A stretch of 64,000 nt of DNA, taken from contig NZ_CP064782.1 of assembly GCF_018905915.1 (NCBI RefSeq), forward strand, positions 2,852,001-2,916,000, written 5' to 3'. The notes under the pieces are model-generated. The model was given only the letters and a program-made list of their open reading frames with translations, ran no database searches and was not told the origin of the DNA. Positions 9,025 to 17,642 of this stretch are shown piece after piece. The DNA is from Azospira inquinata. GTDB taxonomy: Bacteria > Pseudomonadota > Gammaproteobacteria > Burkholderiales > Rhodocyclaceae. Both the position numbers and the translations under genes were made by a program. Each line of letters starts with the position of its first letter. The stretch's first letter is position 1.

Positions 9025-9572
9025 TTCCGGGGACGAAAGTCGTGGATTTTGGGCTGGCTGCGGTGGGCGCCGTGGCCCGGATCGAAAAGGGGATCTTCCT
9101 CCCCGTCCGGGGTGTCGGCATGACTGTGGCTGTGGCCGCTGTGCCCGCCATAGGCGCCGGATTCGGGCTGGAAGGGGGCTTCCGTGTCCTGCACCGTGCA
9201 GCCCAGGCCCTGGACCATGGCGGCCAGCACGTGGTCCCGCTGAAAACGCAGGCGCCCGCCCTGGGCTTCCGGGAGAATCTGCACCGGCACATGGCGGTTG
9301 CCCAGGTGGTAGGCGGCCCGGGCGAAGAGCAGGGCGTCCGGGGTGGCCGCTTCCACCAGCTGTTCCGGGGCGGCCTGGATTTCCACCACGGCGGAACCGT
9401 CTTCCGCCGCCAGTTTGTCCCCGTGGCGGAGCTGGTCGCCCCGCTCCAGGAATATGCCCGCCGCCGCGCCGGAGGCCAGGGTGACCTTGAGACGGCTGCG
9501 TTTCCGGTCGTCGTAGACCAGGGCGACCGAGTCGGTGGCGGCTTGTTGGGTACGTTGGTTGAGAATCAGCAT
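9021..9572 (-). CDS. ureE: Urease accessory nickel chaperone UreE
   Basis: UreE carries nickel to apo-urease. The protein has 183 residues. It has an N-terminal peptide-binding domain and a C-terminal metal-binding domain (AYHLGNRHVPVQI, DHVLAAMVQGLGC). The His-rich tail includes GGHSGHSHSHADT and DPGHGAHRSQP, giving extra Ni(II) sites as in Klebsiella UreE. The start overlaps the end of the upstream osmC-like gene by seven bases, and the stop overlaps the ureF start. Confidence 0.95.
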   Translation of the reverse strand: MLILNQRTQQAATDSVALVYDDRKRSRLKVTLASGAAAGIFLERGDQLRHGDKLAAEDGSAVVEIQAAPEQLVEAATPDALLFARAAYHLGNRHVPVQILPEAQGGRLRFQRDHVLAAMVQGLGCTVQDTEAPFQPESGAYGGHSGHSHSHADTPDGEEDPLFDPGHGAHRSQPKIHDFRPRK

Positions 9573-9958
9573 GGGGTGGCTTGGGTCAGGTTGAAATGGA
9601 GCGGCTTGGATAGTGTTGTCTTAACCGGGCAGGATTCCACGGCGGCTAGCAAGCTGGTTCTATCGGCGAGTGACAAGGATGGGGGGAAGCTCACCTCGCA
9701 CGCGAAGCTCGGCCCTTCTGGGGCGTTCCGATTCAGGGAAACGCTGACAGAAACTTGGTCCAGCCCCACGCCCAATTTCTCGGCGGCCATGCGCAAGCTT
9801 ATGTTTAGGCAACTGGCGAGTGCTGCTTCGAGCAGGTCATGGGGCCGGAACCCTTGGCCGCCACCGCCCTTGTCGGCGGTGGTGTCGGCTGGCAGGGTAA
9901 ATTCGCCGTTGCTGACGAGGGTCAGGTAGTTTTCCCGGGAACTGTTGGCGCGAACCAT
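9566..9958 (-). CDS. OsmC-family protein embedded in the urease operon
   Basis: The protein has 130 residues and fits the OsmC/Ohr fold. Two cysteines lie in the canonical contexts ALASCLNISLRMAAEKLG and AAVESCPVKTTLSKP, with FRPHDLLEAAL preceding the first. In characterised family members these cysteines reduce organic hydroperoxides or hydrogen peroxide. It is placed between ureC (two bases away) and ureE (seven-base overlap), so it is translated with the urease genes, an unusual place for this family. A redox role linked to peroxide from purine oxidation is conceivable but only inferred. It could also be an OsmC-like protein of another function (YhfA type). Confidence 0.85.
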   Translation of the reverse strand: MVRANSSRENYLTLVSNGEFTLPADTTADKGGGGQGFRPHDLLEAALASCLNISLRMAAEKLGVGLDQVSVSVSLNRNAPEGPSFACEVSFPPSLSLADRTSLLAAVESCPVKTTLSKPLHFNLTQATPC

Positions 9959-9960
9959 GG

Positions 9961-11700
9961 CTAGAACAGGAAATATCGCTGGGCCAGGGGCAGTTCCGCC
10001 GCCGGTTCGCAGACCAGCAGCTGGCCGTTGGCCCGCACCGCATAGGTTTCCGGATCCACGTCGATTTTTGGCGTGGCGCCGTTGAGGACCATGTCCGACT
10101 TTTGCAGGCGGCGGGTGCCCTTGACCGCAATAAGGGGTTTTTCCAGGCCCAGGGCGGCGATGGCCGGGTTTTCCAGGGCCGCTTGGGAAACGAAGGTGAC
10201 GGAGGTTTTCAGGGCCTTGCCGAAGCTGGCGAACATGGGCCGGTAATGGACTGGCTGGGGGGTGGGAATGGAGGCGTTGGGGTCTCCCATGGCGGCCGCC
10301 GCAATGGCTCCGCTCTTCAGGATAAGAGCGGGTTTAACGCCGAAGAAGGCGGGCTGCCAGAGCACCAGATCCGCCAGCTTGCCCGTTTCCACCGAGCCCA
10401 CCACATGGCCAATGCCGTGGGTCAAAGCCGGGTTAATGGTGTATTTGGCGATGAAGCGCTTGACCCGGAAATTGTCGTTCCGGTCCTTGTTCTGGGCCTC
10501 GGTGCCGTTCCGGGAGGGCTCGGTGGGGGCCAGCCAGCCCCGTTGCTGCTTCATTTTGTGGGCGGTTTGCCAGGTGCGCATGATCACTTCCCCCACCCGG
10601 CCCATGGCCTGGGAGTCGGAACTCATCATGGAAAAGGCCCCCAGGTCGTGAAGAATGTCCTCGGCGGCAATGGTTTCCCGGCGGATGCGGGATTCGGCAA
10701 AGGCGATGTCCTCCGCGATGGCCGGGTCCAGGTGGTGACAAACCATGAGCATGTCCAGATGCTCGTCAATGGTATTCACCGTGTAGGGCATGGTGGGATT
10801 GGTGGAGCTGGGCAGCACATTGGCCATGCCCGCGGCCCGGATAATGTCCGGCGCGTGGCCGCCCCCGGCCCCTTCCGTGTGGAAGGTGTGGATGGTGCGG
10901 CCCTTGAAAGCATTCAGGGTGCTTTCCACAAAGCCGGATTCATTCAGGGTGTCCGTGTGGATGGCCACCTGGACATCCATTTCCTCCGCTACCGCCAGGC
11001 AGTGGTCGATGGCCGCCGGGGTGGTGCCCCAGTCCTCGTGGAGCTTGAGGCCCATGGCCCCCGCCCGGACCTGTTCCCGCAAAGGTTCCAGCTGACTGGC
11101 GTTGCCCTTGCCGAGAAAGCCCAGGTTCATGGGGAAGGCTTCCGCCGCTTCCAGCATGCGGGCCAGATGCCAGGGCCCGGGGGTGCAGGTAGTGGCGTAG
11201 GTGCCCGTGGCCGGGCCCGTGCCGCCGCCGATCATGGTGGTGATGCCCGAATAGAGGGCTTCGTCGATCTGCTGGGGGCTGATGAAGTGGATGTGGCTGT
11301 CGATGCCCCCGGCGGTGAGGATCATGCCTTCCCCGGCGATAATTTCTGTCCCGGCCCCGATGGGGATGGTGACTCCGGGCTGGATGTCCGGATTGCCTGC
11401 CTTGCCGATGCCGCTGATACGGCCATCCTTGATGCCGATGTCAGCCTTGATGATGCCGCTCACCGCATCCACCACCAGGGCGTTGGTGATCACCGTATCC
11501 GCCACTTCCGCCGCCAGTTTCTGGCCCTGGCCCATGCCGTCCCGGATCACCTTGCCACCGCCGAATTTCACTTCTTCGCCGTAGGTGGTGTAGTCCTTTT
11601 CCACCTCCACCACCAGGGCCGTGTCCGCCAGCCGGACCCGATCCCCCGTGGTGGGGCCAAACATTTCCCCGTAGGCCTGACGCCCGATTTTTACGCTCAT
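9961..11700 (-). CDS. ureC: Urease alpha (catalytic) subunit
   Basis: UreC hydrolyses urea to ammonia and carbamate in a Ni2 active site. The protein has 579 residues, slightly above the usual 567-572. Visible motifs are [15 protein letters not shown] at the N-terminus, the nickel histidines in GGIDSHIHF, the carbamylated lysine in [33 protein letters not shown], the catalytic flap MVCHHLDP, and [12 protein letters not shown]. The start overlaps the ureB stop by four bases. It forms the (ABC)3 holoenzyme with the adjacent ureA and ureB products. Confidence 0.98.
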   Translation of the reverse strand: MSVKIGRQAYGEMFGPTTGDRVRLADTALVVEVEKDYTTYGEEVKFGGGKVIRDGMGQGQKLAAEVADTVITNALVVDAVSGIIKADIGIKDGRISGIGKAGNPDIQPGVTIPIGAGTEIIAGEGMILTAGGIDSHIHFISPQQIDEALYSGITTMIGGGTGPATGTYATTCTPGPWHLARMLEAAEAFPMNLGFLGKGNASQLEPLREQVRAGAMGLKLHEDWGTTPAAIDHCLAVAEEMDVQVAIHTDTLNESGFVESTLNAFKGRTIHTFHTEGAGGGHAPDIIRAAGMANVLPSSTNPTMPYTVNTIDEHLDMLMVCHHLDPAIAEDIAFAESRIRRETIAAEDILHDLGAFSMMSSDSQAMGRVGEVIMRTWQTAHKMKQQRGWLAPTEPSRNGTEAQNKDRNDNFRVKRFIAKYTINPALTHGIGHVVGSVETGKLADLVLWQPAFFGVKPALILKSGAIAAAAMGDPNASIPTPQPVHYRPMFASFGKALKTSVTFVSQAALENPAIAALGLEKPLIAVKGTRRLQKSDMVLNGATPKIDVDPETYAVRANGQLLVCEPAAELPLAQRYFLF

Positions 11701-12005
11701 TGCAGTGCTCCCATGACCTTGCCGGCAAAGCCGTAAACCTTCCGTTCCCCGTCCAGGGCCACCAGCCGCACGCTGCGGCTCTGGCCCGGCTCAAAGCGCA
11801 CGGCGGTGCCGGCGGCGATGTCCAGCCGGTAGCCGTAGGCCTTTTCCCGGTCGAAGGCCAGGGCCTCGTTGGTTTCGTAGAAATGGTAATGGGAGCCCAC
11901 CTGGATGGGCCGGTCCCCCGTATTGGCCACGGTCAGTTCCACCGTGGCACGGCTGACGTTGAGCTCGATTTCCCCGGGCTCGAACAACATTTCACCTGGA
12001 ATCAT
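11697..12005 (-). CDS. ureB: Urease beta subunit
   Basis: The 102-residue structural subunit begins [16 protein letters not shown] and contains the conserved [18 protein letters not shown], split here as VGSHYHFYE and TNEALAFDR. Separate small ureA and ureB genes are the usual proteobacterial arrangement. It lies 16 bases after ureA and overlaps ureC by ATGA. Confidence 0.97.
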   Translation of the reverse strand: MIPGEMLFEPGEIELNVSRATVELTVANTGDRPIQVGSHYHFYETNEALAFDREKAYGYRLDIAAGTAVRFEPGQSRSVRLVALDGERKVYGFAGKVMGALQ

Positions 12006-12021
12006 GGAATCTCCTGGGGCT

Positions 12022-12324
12022 TTAGACGATGGGGTGATGGACGGTGACCAGCTTGGTACCGTCCGGGAAGGTGGCTTCCACCTGGATGTCCGGGATCATT
12101 TCCGCAATGCCGTCCATGACCTCCTCCCGGCTCAGCAGGGTGGTGCCATAGGCCATGAGCTCGGCCACGGTTTTACCGTCCCGGGCCCCTTCCATAATGG
12201 CGGCGGAAATGTAGGCCACGGCTTCCGGGTAGTTGAGCTTCAGGCCCCGGGCCTTGCGTCGTTCCGCCAGAAGGGCGGCGGTAAAAATGAGGAGCTTGTC
12301 CTTTTCGCGGGGCGTCAGTTCCAT
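12022..12324 (-). CDS. ureA: Urease gamma subunit
   Basis: The 100-residue structural subunit begins [18 protein letters not shown] and ends [12 protein letters not shown], both diagnostic. GGAGA lies about five bases before the ATG at 12324. The frame is open far upstream, but that extension is not urease-like. It is separated from ureD by 347 bases, so it may have its own promoter. Confidence 0.97.
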   Translation of the reverse strand: MELTPREKDKLLIFTAALLAERRKARGLKLNYPEAVAYISAAIMEGARDGKTVAELMAYGTTLLSREEVMDGIAEMIPDIQVEATFPDGTKLVTVHHPIV

Positions 12325-12671
12325 GGGATCTCCAAAGACAAAAGAATCGGGTGGGAAAAAGGGCTGGGGCCGGTTTCCCTTCCTTCGGTCCAGCCGCCGT
12401 GAGCGGTCCGGGCGGTCGGGGAGAGGGAAGGGGGGGCGGTGGCCCAGGCCGGGGGCCAGGGTGCCCCGAGCACGGCGGTGGCCGGACCCGGTCATCCGGG
12501 AAGCCAATGGGGGCAGGGGCGCCTTGTCTGCCCGGATAGCCCAGGGCAACTCCCCTGTTTTTTCCTGGCTCCCACTATAAGAGCCCGGCCGGGGGCGGCG
12601 CCATGCGCAGTTTGGCGTAGGCCGCCGGAAAAGGGCGGGGGCGGCTGGGGTGGGCAAAGGGCGACCGGTCA
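12325..12671 (-). promoter_or_regulatory. ureD-ureA intergenic region with a -10-like element
   Basis: This 347-base stretch has no convincing gene. It is very GC-rich apart from a TTATAGT on the minus strand at about 12575-12581, which could be the -10 of a promoter for ureABC. I see no matching -35 and no sigma-54 type -24/-12 pair. Reading frames across it are low-complexity Gly/Pro/Arg and look spurious. Confidence 0.3.
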
Positions 12672-13574
12672 TCAGGTGTTCCAGATCCGGGGCGGCACAG
12701 CGTCCCGGCCCAGGAGCCGGGGGCGCAGACCGGCCCACAGGGCGGCGAACCAGTGGCGCCCCGCTTCCGTGGAATTCCCCAGATAGCGGGCCAGGAGCAG
12801 GCCGGGGAGCAGGGTCAGACCATGGTCCGCCCCATCCTCGAGGACATGGCGGCGCAGGTCCGCCAGCAGGGCCTCCCGGGCTTCCCGATCGAGCTGGTCC
12901 AGGCTTTCGTCGGCAGCCATGAGGGTGCCGTAGACCGCCTCGCCGGCCATGCCCACGGGGGAGGCCAGGAGGGGAGCGCCCCCCGCCAGTCGTCCCCGTT
13001 CCAGCCAGAGGGGGCGGCCGTTGCGGGTGAGGCGGGTGGCCAGATGGTGGTGGCCCCGGGTGAATTTTTCCCCGGCGGCGCTGCGTCCCAGACACACCAG
13101 GTCCCAGCCTATGAAGCGGGCGTCCGGGGCCAGATCCACGGTGAGGGATTGGCTCACCTTGGCGCCGTCAAAGACGATGGTTTCCTGGGGCAGCCATTCC
13201 AGGCAGGCCCCCTGGTCCAGGGTGAAATGGTGATGCTGGGCGGCCTCGGGTCCGGCGGAGCGATACATTTTGCCCGCCCCCGGGGTGGTGAGCTGGGCGT
13301 GGGCGCCCGCTTCCACTCGCACTCGGATGTTCAGCTGGTCTCCCCCCGCCACCCCGGAAGGGGGGTGGAGCAGGAGCACCTGACAGACCTCATCCCCCTC
13401 CGGATAGAGGGCTTTCTGCACCCGCAGGGGGCCGAAATGGCGCCGTTCCGCCAGCACGGTACGCTCCCCCTGGCGGCGAAAGCCCAGGGTCAGTTCAGCC
13501 TGCCAGGGGGCGTAGCCTGGGGCATTCCCGTTGGGGGGCGGGGCCGGGACGGCGGAGGCTGTCTCCAGGCTCAT
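12672..13574 (-). CDS. ureD: Urease accessory protein UreD
   Basis: UreD binds apo-urease and recruits UreF and UreG for nickel insertion. The protein has 300 residues. It contains the family blocks [24 protein letters not shown] (seen as [10 protein letters not shown] and [13 protein letters not shown]), [11 protein letters not shown] and the [12 protein letters not shown] signature. The ATG at 13574 overlaps the queF stop by four bases (ATGA), so its translation is coupled to a tRNA-modification gene. The urease genes follow on the same strand after a 347-base gap. Confidence 0.94.
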   Translation of the reverse strand: MSLETASAVPAPPPNGNAPGYAPWQAELTLGFRRQGERTVLAERRHFGPLRVQKALYPEGDEVCQVLLLHPPSGVAGGDQLNIRVRVEAGAHAQLTTPGAGKMYRSAGPEAAQHHHFTLDQGACLEWLPQETIVFDGAKVSQSLTVDLAPDARFIGWDLVCLGRSAAGEKFTRGHHHLATRLTRNGRPLWLERGRLAGGAPLLASPVGMAGEAVYGTLMAADESLDQLDREAREALLADLRRHVLEDGADHGLTLLPGLLLARYLGNSTEAGRHWFAALWAGLRPRLLGRDAVPPRIWNT

Positions 13575-14410
13575 TGACGCACTTCCCGCACATTCCCCGG
13601 GGCCGGGAAGTGGCCGCTGCTGCGGAAGGGATTGATGTCCAGGCCGCCCCGGCGGGTATAGCGGGCGTGGACGGCCAGGGCGTCCGGGTGGCAGCGGGCC
13701 ATGAGGTCCGTGTAGATGCGTTCCACACACTGCTCGTGGAATTCGTTGTGATTGCGGAAGGAAACGATGTAGCGCAGCAGTCCGGCCCGGTCCAGGGCCG
13801 GTCCCCGGTAGCGGATGACCACCATGCCCCAGTCGGGCTGGCCGGTCACCAGACAATTGGACTTGAGCAGGTGGGAATAGAGGGTTTCCTCCACCACCCG
13901 AGCCGGGTCGGCCTGGAGCAGGTGGGGCGCGGGATGATACTCCTGGCAGTCCACCTCCAGCCGGTCCAGCAGCTCCCCTTCCGGATAGCCCAGGGTGGGG
14001 AGGGGGCGGTCAGCCAGGGCGGTGAGTTCCACGGTCACCAGGGCGCCCGCTGCGGCGGACAGGTCCCGTACCAGGGTTTCCCTGACCTTCTCCAGGGCTT
14101 CAAAAGGGGTCTGGTTGAAGGAATTGAGGTAGAGCTTTAAGGACTTGGATTCGATCAGCCGGGGGCTGGCCGCCGGAATGTGAAAACAGCCCAGGGCCAC
14201 CAGGGGCTTGCCCCGGGGATCGAGCCAGGAAATTTCGTAGGCGTTCCAGAGGTCTTCCCCCACGAAGGGCAGGGCCGCCGGATCAATGCCGATTTCCCGG
14301 CGCTTGATTTCCCTGGGAATGGGAAACAGGAGCTCCGGGGCGTAGTGGCAACGGTATTCGGTGGCTTTGCCCAGGGGAGACAGGGGGCTGGGATCGGTGA
14401 GTGGGTTCAT
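13571..14410 (-). CDS. queF: NADPH-dependent 7-cyano-7-deazaguanine reductase
   Basis: QueF reduces preQ0 to preQ1 in queuosine biosynthesis. The protein has 279 residues and is the long two-domain (YqeK/E. coli-like) type. The active-site cysteine lies in [16 protein letters not shown], the QueF substrate motif is [15 protein letters not shown], and the later FHEQCVERI block carries a conserved histidine and glutamate. ATG at 14410 is preceded by a G-run and by TAAAAT a few bases upstream. The overlap of its stop with ureD is unusual; queuosine and urease have no known functional link. Confidence 0.94.
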   Translation of the reverse strand: MNPLTDPSPLSPLGKATEYRCHYAPELLFPIPREIKRREIGIDPAALPFVGEDLWNAYEISWLDPRGKPLVALGCFHIPAASPRLIESKSLKLYLNSFNQTPFEALEKVRETLVRDLSAAAGALVTVELTALADRPLPTLGYPEGELLDRLEVDCQEYHPAPHLLQADPARVVEETLYSHLLKSNCLVTGQPDWGMVVIRYRGPALDRAGLLRYIVSFRNHNEFHEQCVERIYTDLMARCHPDALAVHARYTRRGGLDINPFRSSGHFPAPGNVREVRQ

Positions 14411-14576
14411 GCCCCCAATTTTAACCAAGGGCCGCCCTGCCTGCCCGCCTAATGGGGGTGATAAAGAACATACGGGAAGTCCTATATGGGGAAAGGCTCG
14501 GAGGGAGGTCCAGGGACCGGGGCCGGACGTGGTCCCCAGGGAAGGCCGTGACGGGGGGATATTCAGCCATTCCGGC

Positions 14577-14607
14577 AAAAAAAACGCGGTGGGGATGCCC
14601 CACCGCG
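14577..14607 (-). terminator. Terminator of the Tsx-like porin gene
   Basis: A ten-base-pair perfect stem (CGCGGTGGGG with CCCCACCGCG) with a three-base loop is followed, on the minus strand, by eight T residues, 27 bases after the stop codon. Confidence 0.92.
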
Positions 14608-14633
14608 CCCAGTCGCCTGACACGAAGCAAGGT

Positions 14634-15500
14634 TTAGAAGTGGTATTCGGCCCGGATCATGGGGGTCTTGGCATAGGCGCCAGGACCGGCGGCCCCTTCG
14701 TAGTCGTTACCGAACTTGTTCTTCCAGTATTGGTATTCCAGGCCCACCTTGAAGGTGTTCTTCTTGGCGGAGAAGATGTTGCTGGCGTCGTACATGACCT
14801 GCATGTCGATATTGGTTTCCGCCTTGGTGTTGCCGCCGAACTCATCCTTGCCCTTGCTGCCGATAAAGTCCGCATAGCCCTCGAAGGACAGGGGCACGGA
14901 ACCCACGTTGAAGGGGATGCCCCAGGCCAGGTTCAGCATGGGGTGGGTCTTGTAGGTGTAGCGGGAAACGGCGGTGTTGGTGTATTCGTTCTGGGGCGCG
15001 TTGCTTTCCCAGAGGGCCAGCAGGCTCACGTTCAGGAAGCCCGGCACGTCCAGCATAATGGTGGGACCGGCCACCAGCATGCGCTTCTTGGAGTTGTAGC
15101 CCGCGTCATCCTTGCTGTTCCAGTCGAAGCCCACGGTGGCGCCGTAGCTGCGCATAAAGCCGGACTTCAGGTCCTTGCCGGAGATTTTTCCCCAATCCAG
15201 GGTGTTCCGATACACCACATAGGCTTCCTGGGCCCCGGAGGTGGCCGCAGGGGAAGAGGGGTCGGTTTTGTCCGACATCAGCAGATCCACGCTGAGGAAG
15301 TTGGTGCCGTAGCTGTAGCCGCTGATGTGGCTGAAATTGATGATGTTCTTGTGAATGTCGTTGGCGCCGAACGGTTCGGCAAACTTGGTGCCGTAGCGGT
15401 AGCTGATGGAGGTGTCGCTCCAGTCGGCGGCGTGGGCGGCGCCCATGGCCATGATGGAAGCGGCCAGGACCGGGAGGGCGAAACGAAGCGGATTGCTCAT
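14634..15500 (-). CDS. Tsx/OmpK-like outer membrane channel
   Basis: The protein has 288 residues with a clear signal peptide ([20 protein letters not shown], cleavage after AHA). The mature protein shows alternating aromatic beta strands and ends in YHF, the usual outer-membrane barrel terminus. The layout ([18 protein letters not shown] at the start, [17 protein letters not shown], late QYWKNKFG) matches the nucleoside-specific channel Tsx/OmpK family. Lying next to guanine deaminase and nucleoside ABC transporter genes, it is a good candidate for purine or nucleoside entry across the outer membrane. That substrate is inferred from family and context. AGGAGA precedes the ATG. Confidence 0.78.
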   Translation of the reverse strand: MSNPLRFALPVLAASIMAMGAAHAADWSDTSISYRYGTKFAEPFGANDIHKNIINFSHISGYSYGTNFLSVDLLMSDKTDPSSPAATSGAQEAYVVYRNTLDWGKISGKDLKSGFMRSYGATVGFDWNSKDDAGYNSKKRMLVAGPTIMLDVPGFLNVSLLALWESNAPQNEYTNTAVSRYTYKTHPMLNLAWGIPFNVGSVPLSFEGYADFIGSKGKDEFGGNTKAETNIDMQVMYDASNIFSAKKNTFKVGLEYQYWKNKFGNDYEGAAGPGAYAKTPMIRAEYHF

Positions 15501-16161
15501 GGAAATCTCCTAATGCGTCGGGATGGTGGAATCTTTGCCAGATTCGTCAGGGGCGCTGCGTTTCTGGCTTGGATCGAAGCCTAACAAGGGGGGGCATAAA
15601 AATGGACGATTAGGAATATATGAAAAAGCGGATAAGTGCCTAGACTATCTCACTGTTTATGAAGCATATTTTTATTTTTGTATGGAGGTAAAACGCTCAC
15701 TTTTAGTGCGTTTTCTGAGGGCTGGCGCACAGGAAAAGTGCGTGGTTTTTTCCCGGGCCAGTGGAACTTTGGCAAAGATGATTAATTGACCCCTGGGTAA
15801 ATCCGGATAGCCATATCCAATACCATGTTTTCTATGAATAAATAATCAGACAGGGAAAGGTAAAGATAGATTTTTACAGAGAAATGGGGTGGTGCATTCT
15901 TCCCGGGGGTGGAGAAATACTTTGTTCTCCGGTGCCCCGGCTTGGGGCGGAGGGGGCTGGGAGCGGCGAGGCAAGGGGCAAAAGGCGCAAAGTCTCCGGG
16001 CCAGGAGGGGGCGGAGACGGGGATTGGAGGAATAAAACCTGCCCGGGATGGGAGATAATCTGTTGTATCCATACAACAAAAAAGCCTTCATCCGTCCGGA
16101 TAGCGGGCCTCCTCTGGCTCCCGGACAAAAACTATGTACAAAGGGCCCGGGGTAGGCGCCA
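15501..16161. promoter_or_regulatory. Long intergenic region upstream of the porin gene
   Basis: About 660 bases with no convincing gene. The part at 15590-15880 is clearly AT-rich compared with its surroundings and probably holds the porin promoter on the minus strand. TATATT near 15618, 16 bases after a TAGGCA, is one weak candidate. It also holds a perfect 18-base palindrome (16061-16078), a smaller palindrome GGATAGCCATATCC near 15805, and a ten-base inverted repeat, ATCTTTGCCA (15531) with TGGCAAAGAT (15770). Short frames across it have neither good ribosome sites nor protein-like composition. Confidence 0.4.
16061..16078. promoter_or_regulatory. Perfect 18-base palindrome, probable operator
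   Basis: TGTTGTAT-CC-ATACAACA has eight-base perfect arms around a two-base centre. There is no T-run on either strand, so it is not a terminator. The TTGTAT..ATACAA core resembles operators of some GntR-family repressors. No GntR gene is visible in the window. Confidence 0.5.
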
Positions 16162-16188
16162 TAAAAAAGCCCCACCGGAAGGTGGGGC
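16162..16188 (-). terminator. Terminator of guaD operon
   Basis: An eight-base-pair stem GCCCCACC/GGTGGGGC with a GGAA tetraloop is followed on the minus strand by six Ts, 20 bases after the guaD stop. Confidence 0.9.
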
Positions 16189-16208
16189 GTGGCGGATGGG
16201 GGGGAGGC

Positions 16209-17546
16209 TCAGCGGCGATAGGCTGCTTCCCCCAGGACGTGGGTGGCCACCACGCAGCGTTCGTCCCCCAGAATCATGAGGGCGAACAGGCGTTCTTCCA
16301 GGGTTTTGGCCTGTTCTTGGCGGAAAGCCAGTTCCGGGGTGGGGGCCCAGTCCAGGACCACGAAATCCCCTTCCCGGCCGGGTTGGAAACTGCCGATTTT
16401 GTCTTCCAGATAAAGAGCTCGGGCGCCTCCCAGGGTCGCCAGATACCAGCCCCGGAGGGCGGATAGGGCGGTGCCCTTGAACTGGGCCACCTTGTAGGCT
16501 TCCCCCAGGGTGCGGATCAGGCTGTAGCTGGTGCCGCCCCCCACGTCCGTGGCCAGGCCCACCCGCACTCCCGCGTTAGACACCGCGTCCAGGTCGAAAA
16601 AGCCGCTGCCCAGGAACAGGTTGGAGGTGGGGCAGAAGGCCACGGCGCTGCCGCTTTCCCCCAGCCGTTGCCGGTCCGTGGCATCCAGGTGGATGGCGTG
16701 GGCGTAGATACTGCGGGGGCCCAGGAGACCATAGTGGTCGTAGGCGTCCAGATAGCTGGTTCGGTCCGGGAACAGCTCCCGGACCCAGGCGATTTCCGCC
16801 TTGTTTTCCGAGAGGTGGGTTTGCAGGTGAAGGTCCGGATAGGCGGCAAACAGGGCGCCGGCCACGGCCAGCTGTTCCGGGGTGGAAGTGGGGGCGAAAC
16901 GGGGGGTGAGGGTGTAGCCCAGCCGGTCCCGACCGTGCCAGCGCTCGATCAGGTCCCGGCAGTCCCGTTCCGAATCGGCCGCCGTGTCCTGGAGATAGTC
17001 CGGGCAGTTCCGGTCCATCATCACTTTGCCGCAGAGCATACGCAGGCGGCGCCGGGCGGCGGCCTGGAAAAAGGCGTCGACGGAGCCGGGATGGACCGTG
17101 GCAAAAACGGAGGCGGTGGTGGTGCCGTGGGCCAGGAGCCGGTCCAGCACAAATTCGGCGCCCCGTTCCGCCACCTCCGGGTCGGCAAACTGGGCCTCCG
17201 CCGGGAAGGTGTAGTCGTTGAGCCAATCCAGCAGCTGGCGACCAAAGGAGGCGATGACGCCGGCCTGGGGATAATGGAGGTGGGCATCCACCAGCCCTGG
17301 CAGAATCAGCCGTCCCCGGTAATCCAGGCGCCGGGCCCGGTCCCGGTCCGCCACGGGCATGGCGGCCAGGACCTTGTCCCAGCCGTCGGCCAGGCGGATA
17401 CGGCCATTCTCAATCCACAGGCCCCCGTCCTCATGCCAGCGATAGGCCTCGGCCTGGTCATCCGGACCCGGGTCGGCGAGGAAATAGAGCAGGCTGCCAC
17501 GTACCAGCAGGGGGGCGGGGGAAGGGGCGGCGGAGGGAAAGGTCAT
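16209..17546 (-). CDS. guaD: Guanine deaminase
   Basis: GuaD is a zinc hydrolase converting guanine to xanthine and ammonia. The protein has 445 residues with an amidohydrolase fold. Metal ligands are seen in PGLVDAHLHYPQ and LQTHLSENKAE. RFAPTSTPEQL, YAHAIHLD, the guanine deaminase signature CPTSNLFLGSGFF and the late LATDVGGGTSYS complete the active site. It lies 96 bases downstream of another deaminase gene at the 3' end of the xdh/transporter gene string and is followed by a terminator. Its product feeds directly into the xanthine dehydrogenase encoded upstream. Confidence 0.95.
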   Translation of the reverse strand: MTFPSAAPSPAPLLVRGSLLYFLADPGPDDQAEAYRWHEDGGLWIENGRIRLADGWDKVLAAMPVADRDRARRLDYRGRLILPGLVDAHLHYPQAGVIASFGRQLLDWLNDYTFPAEAQFADPEVAERGAEFVLDRLLAHGTTTASVFATVHPGSVDAFFQAAARRRLRMLCGKVMMDRNCPDYLQDTAADSERDCRDLIERWHGRDRLGYTLTPRFAPTSTPEQLAVAGALFAAYPDLHLQTHLSENKAEIAWVRELFPDRTSYLDAYDHYGLLGPRSIYAHAIHLDATDRQRLGESGSAVAFCPTSNLFLGSGFFDLDAVSNAGVRVGLATDVGGGTSYSLIRTLGEAYKVAQFKGTALSALRGWYLATLGGARALYLEDKIGSFQPGREGDFVVLDWAPTPELAFRQEQAKTLEERLFALMILGDERCVVATHVLGEAAYRR

Positions 17547-17642
17547 GGTGACTGAGGTCTCTTAAAAGTTGGGCAAAGGGGCGGGGCGGTGGCTGGAGCA
17601 GCCGGAAGGGGCCGCTCCAAAACGCCGGGTCCGGCTTGGGCG

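Noticed and set aside
12325..12671. Sigma-54 promoter for ureABC under nitrogen control
   Set aside because: No GG-N10-GC type -24/-12 element with acceptable sequence was found in the gap.
15523..15789. Short plus-strand reading frame of 88 codons in the porin upstream region
   Set aside because: It has no ribosome site and lies where the porin promoter is expected; the sequence has no family features.
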